Shown: in pieces, positions 61,618-64,000 of the stretch
Layout of the letters: the number at the start of each line of letters is the position of its first letter
Numbering within the stretch: the stretch's first letter is position 1
Origin: JBHJHP01 sp042219825
GTDB lineage: Bacteria; Bacteroidota; Bacteroidia; Bacteroidales; UBA5342
DNA length: 64,000 nucleotides
Reading direction: 5' to 3'
NCBI RefSeq assembly: GCF_042219825.1
Contig: NZ_JBHJHQ010000003.1
Location: forward strand, 248,001 to 312,000
Program-made: the position numbers and the translations under genes
Notes under the pieces: model-generated
What the model was told of the DNA's origin: nothing
Databases searched by the model: none
Seen by the model: the letters and a program-made list of their open reading frames with translations, nothing else

Positions 61618-63759
61618 CTATTGCTTGGCTAATAACTGAAAATCCAGCTGTTTCTTTTCCAGGTTAGCGCTTGCGACCTTAATCCTTACCGCATCTCCCA
61701 AACGGTATGTCTTATTTGTTCTTCTGCCGGTAATACAATAATTGGCATCATCAAACACGTAAAAATCATCATCCAGGTCACGCAGCGGAACCATCCCCTC
61801 ACATTTATTCTCTTCCAGTTCTACATATATTCCCCATTCGGTAACGCCTGAGATAACACCGTCAAACTCTTCCCCAAGCTTGTCTTTCATAAACTCCACC
61901 TGCTTATATTTTATGGATGAGCGTTCGGCCTGAGCAGCCAGTTGTTCCATATCGGAACTGTGCTGACACATGTCCTCATACTGTTCTTCATTTACACTGC
62001 GCCCACCATTCATGTAACGATCCAGAAGCCGGTGAACCATCATATCCGGATAACGTCGGATGGGTGAGGTAAAGTGTGAATAATACTTGAATGCCAGTCC
62101 GTAATGCCCGATATTGAATGTAGAATACTCAGCCTTTGCCATAGAACGGATCGCAATGGTTTCTATCAGATTTTGTTCCGATTTACCTTTAACCTTGGTA
62201 AGTACCTCATTTAAAGAAGCAGATATGCTTTCCTCACTGGCTGCATTAATTTTGTATCCAAATTTCTTTATAAACTGTCTGAAGGTATCAAATTTATCCG
62301 GCAATGGTTTGTCGTGAATCCTGTAAACAAATGTTTTGGCCTTCTTCCCTTTCGGAACTTTACCAATAAATTCAGCGACAGTACGGTTTGCCAGCAGCAT
62401 GAATTCCTCTATTAACTGATTGGAATCCTTGGGCTCTTTAAAAAAGACCCGCAATGGCTTACCATGTTCGTCAATTTCAAACTTCACCTCGGATCGTTCA
62501 AAATTAATGGCACCATTAGCAAATCGTTTACTCCTTAATTTCTTAGCAAGACTGTTCAGTATCTTCAACTCCTGTTCAAAATCACCCGGTTTTCCCTCGA
62601 GGATATCCTGAGCCTCTTCATATGTAAAACGGCGATCCGAATTAATAACGGTTCTGCCTATCCAGCTATCTTTCACTTCGGCATTTTCGTCCATTTTGAA
62701 CACAGCTGAAAATGTCAGTTTTTCTTCATTCGGCCGCAGGGAACATATGTTATTGGATAAGCGTTCCGGCAGCATCGGAACAACCCTGTCTACCAGATAA
62801 ACAGATGTTGCTCTTTTATAGGCTTCATTTTCCAGTAAGGTTTTGGGTCGGACATAATGAGTTACATCAGCAATGTGAACGCCAACTTCCCATAAACCAT
62901 CTTCGAGTTTCTTAATTGAGAGTGCATCATCAAAATCCTTTGCATCCCATGGATCAATAGTAAACGTCGTGGTCTTTCTGAAATCCCGCCGCTTTTTTAT
63001 TTCCTCTGGGTCAATCTGATCACTTATCTTTTCTGCGGCCTGAATAACATTTTCGGGATATTTATGTGGCAATCCGTATTCAGCAAGAATAGCGTGCATC
63101 TCCGCATTGTTGTCCCCTACATTTCCAAGCACTTCAATAATCTTCCCAATCGGGTTTTTGGCTTTTTGCGGCCAGTCCACAATACGGGCTATGGCCTTTT
63201 GTCCCTGCTTCGCTTCACCCAGTTTATCCAGCGGAATAAAAATATCGTATCCCTGGCGTTTGGTATCAGGCACTAAAAAAGCGAAATTATGCGATACCTC
63301 CACTACTCCAACAAAATCGTTTTTGCCCCGCTTGATGATTTCAACGACTTCACCTTCAGGCAGGCGGCGCTTACGTCTGGCGTATACCACAACCTTCACA
63401 GTATCGCCATTCAATGCTTTATTTAAAGCGTGATCCGGGATAAACACATCTTCCCCTCCCTCATCAGGAACCAGGTAAGCAGCACCACTTCCATCGCGGG
63501 AGAGTGTACCGGTAATAAAAGCACCCTGATTATTAAGCCTGAATCGACCGGTTGAGATTTCATTTAAATGTCCGGCATCAGCTAGTTCTGTCAGTACAAC
63601 ATTCACCAGTTGCTTTTCAGACATGCGTTTCAGATCCAGCTTTTTAGATAGCTGCTTGTAAGTCATAACCTGCTTAGGGGTCTGAATGAATTCATTCATG
63701 ATTAACCCTGACAGGTTGCGTTTATTGATTTTGGGCTTTTTACCTTTTTGTTTTGGCAT
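61618..63759 (-). CDS. rnr: Ribonuclease R
   Basis: A 713-residue 3'-5' exoribonuclease of the RNase II/RNB family, acting on structured RNA. The order is a basic N-terminus (MPKQKGKKPKINKR), cold-shock-like domains (GTLSRDGSGAAYLVPDEGGE, about 85-230), the RNB catalytic domain with TIDPWDAKDFDDALS (metal-binding Asp cluster), LVDRVVPMLPERLSNNICSL and YSHFTSPIRRYPDMMVHRLL, and a C-terminal S1 domain (FDGVISGVTEWGIYVEL). It lies 49 bases downstream of an aminopeptidase gene on the same strand. It is a housekeeping gene unrelated to the polysaccharide region. Confidence 0.97.
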   Translation of the reverse strand: MPKQKGKKPKINKRNLSGLIMNEFIQTPKQVMTYKQLSKKLDLKRMSEKQLVNVVLTELADAGHLNEISTGRFRLNNQGAFITGTLSRDGSGAAYLVPDEGGEDVFIPDHALNKALNGDTVKVVVYARRKRRLPEGEVVEIIKRGKNDFVGVVEVSHNFAFLVPDTKRQGYDIFIPLDKLGEAKQGQKAIARIVDWPQKAKNPIGKIIEVLGNVGDNNAEMHAILAEYGLPHKYPENVIQAAEKISDQIDPEEIKKRRDFRKTTTFTIDPWDAKDFDDALSIKKLEDGLWEVGVHIADVTHYVRPKTLLENEAYKRATSVYLVDRVVPMLPERLSNNICSLRPNEEKLTFSAVFKMDENAEVKDSWIGRTVINSDRRFTYEEAQDILEGKPGDFEQELKILNSLAKKLRSKRFANGAINFERSEVKFEIDEHGKPLRVFFKEPKDSNQLIEEFMLLANRTVAEFIGKVPKGKKAKTFVYRIHDKPLPDKFDTFRQFIKKFGYKINAASEESISASLNEVLTKVKGKSEQNLIETIAIRSMAKAEYSTFNIGHYGLAFKYYSHFTSPIRRYPDMMVHRLLDRYMNGGRSVNEEQYEDMCQHSSDMEQLAAQAERSSIKYKQVEFMKDKLGEEFDGVISGVTEWGIYVELEENKCEGMVPLRDLDDDFYVFDDANYCITGRRTNKTYRLGDAVRIKVASANLEKKQLDFQLLAKQ

Positions 63760-63808
63760 AATGTATATTTAATGTATAGTAGCGGAGCAGAAGAAGTGTT
63801 GCTAAAGA

Positions 63809-64000
63809 TTACATTCCTGAAGCACACATGGCTTCCACTTCCTCAACAGTAATTGGAATACGTTCACCAAGCAGCTCGCATCCGTTTTCAGTCACCAGAA
63901 TATCATCTTCCAGCCGAATACCACCAAAATCGCGGTAGAAATTGATTTTATCGAAGTTCAGAAATTCCGCGTTGGTTCCATCTGCCTGCCAGGCATCAAT
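63809..64000 (-). CDS. Aminopeptidase P (M24 family), C-terminal fragment
   Basis: The window's last 192 bases encode, on the minus strand, 63 C-terminal residues ending in VEEVEAMCASGM and TAA at 63809-63811. FYRDFGGIRLEDDILVTENG is the closing motif of M24 metallopeptidases of the Xaa-Pro aminopeptidase type; the Glu of GIRLEDD is a metal ligand. The start and catalytic core lie beyond the window. It is probably co-transcribed with rnr. Confidence 0.85.
   Translation of the reverse strand: MDAWQADGTNAEFLNFDKINFYRDFGGIRLEDDILVTENGCELLGERIPITVEEVEAMCASGM

Overview
The window is AT-rich DNA from a member of the Bacteroidota. Three things point there: a C-terminal type IX secretion sorting domain at the end of the gene at 42709-47364, promoters of the TTTG / TAnnTTTG type (best example at 60229-60259 on the minus strand), and sugar genes whose closest family relatives are Bacteroidetes capsule genes. 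A marine or salt-adapted lifestyle is a guess, based on repeated sulfation functions. Almost the whole window is one surface-polysaccharide region, with ordinary housekeeping sequence only at the right end (61351-64000).

Region 1 (26-30915, all plus strand) is a long, tightly packed export and assembly locus. It has a NodB-type deacetylase, an acyltransferase-3/SGNH fusion, two paralogous Wzx flippases, a probable Wzy polymerase, about fourteen glycosyltransferases (GT2, GT4, GT11-like, GT-D-like, GT26), four left-handed beta-helix acyltransferases, a sulfotransferase, an alpha/beta hydrolase, a pyruvyltransferase with its Fe-S partner, and a GtrA / GT-C-like / DPM-like trio. Many genes overlap by 1-14 bases, so translational coupling is likely. 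No initiating sugar-phosphate transferase, Wza or Wzc is visible.

Region 2 (30996-39434) supplies activated building blocks: GDP-L-fucose (gmd, fcl) and a phosphonate branch. The branch has two PEP mutases fused to cytidylyltransferase domains, phosphonopyruvate decarboxylase and a LicD-type phosphotransferase. The likely outcome is a glycan carrying fucose and a C-P bonded group. The AEP aminotransferase is not in the window, and the second PEP mutase has lost the catalytic loop motif. This region is laced with arrays of 8-bp or 9-bp degenerate tandem repeats. Inverted pairs of these arrays bracket two genes for S23/Avd-like four-helix-bundle proteins (one intact, one frameshifted). One array lies in frame inside fcl. 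This array-gene-array unit is the best candidate for an undescribed system.

Region 3 (39656-47364) holds two secreted parallel beta-helix paralogues with different C-termini. The second carries four tandem repeats of exactly 468 bp and a T9SS sorting domain. Region 4 (47574-59607) looks like a second, synthase-type polysaccharide cluster: a GT87-like mannosyltransferase, a DPM-like GT2, a cellulose-synthase-like GT2 fused to a clan GH-A hydrolase, UDP-xylose synthase, a tandem GH26-like protein, and an arylsulfotransferase-like propeller / 47-residue membrane peptide / membrane-anchored sulfotransferase module.

Region 5 (59608-64000) has a small orphan gene with its own promoter and terminator, a nonsense-mutated GIY-YIG gene next to 107/108-bp direct repeats that end in tRNA-like sequence, a CAU tRNA, RNase R, and the 3' end of an aminopeptidase P gene. 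Similarity calls come from motif recognition by eye; no database search was run.
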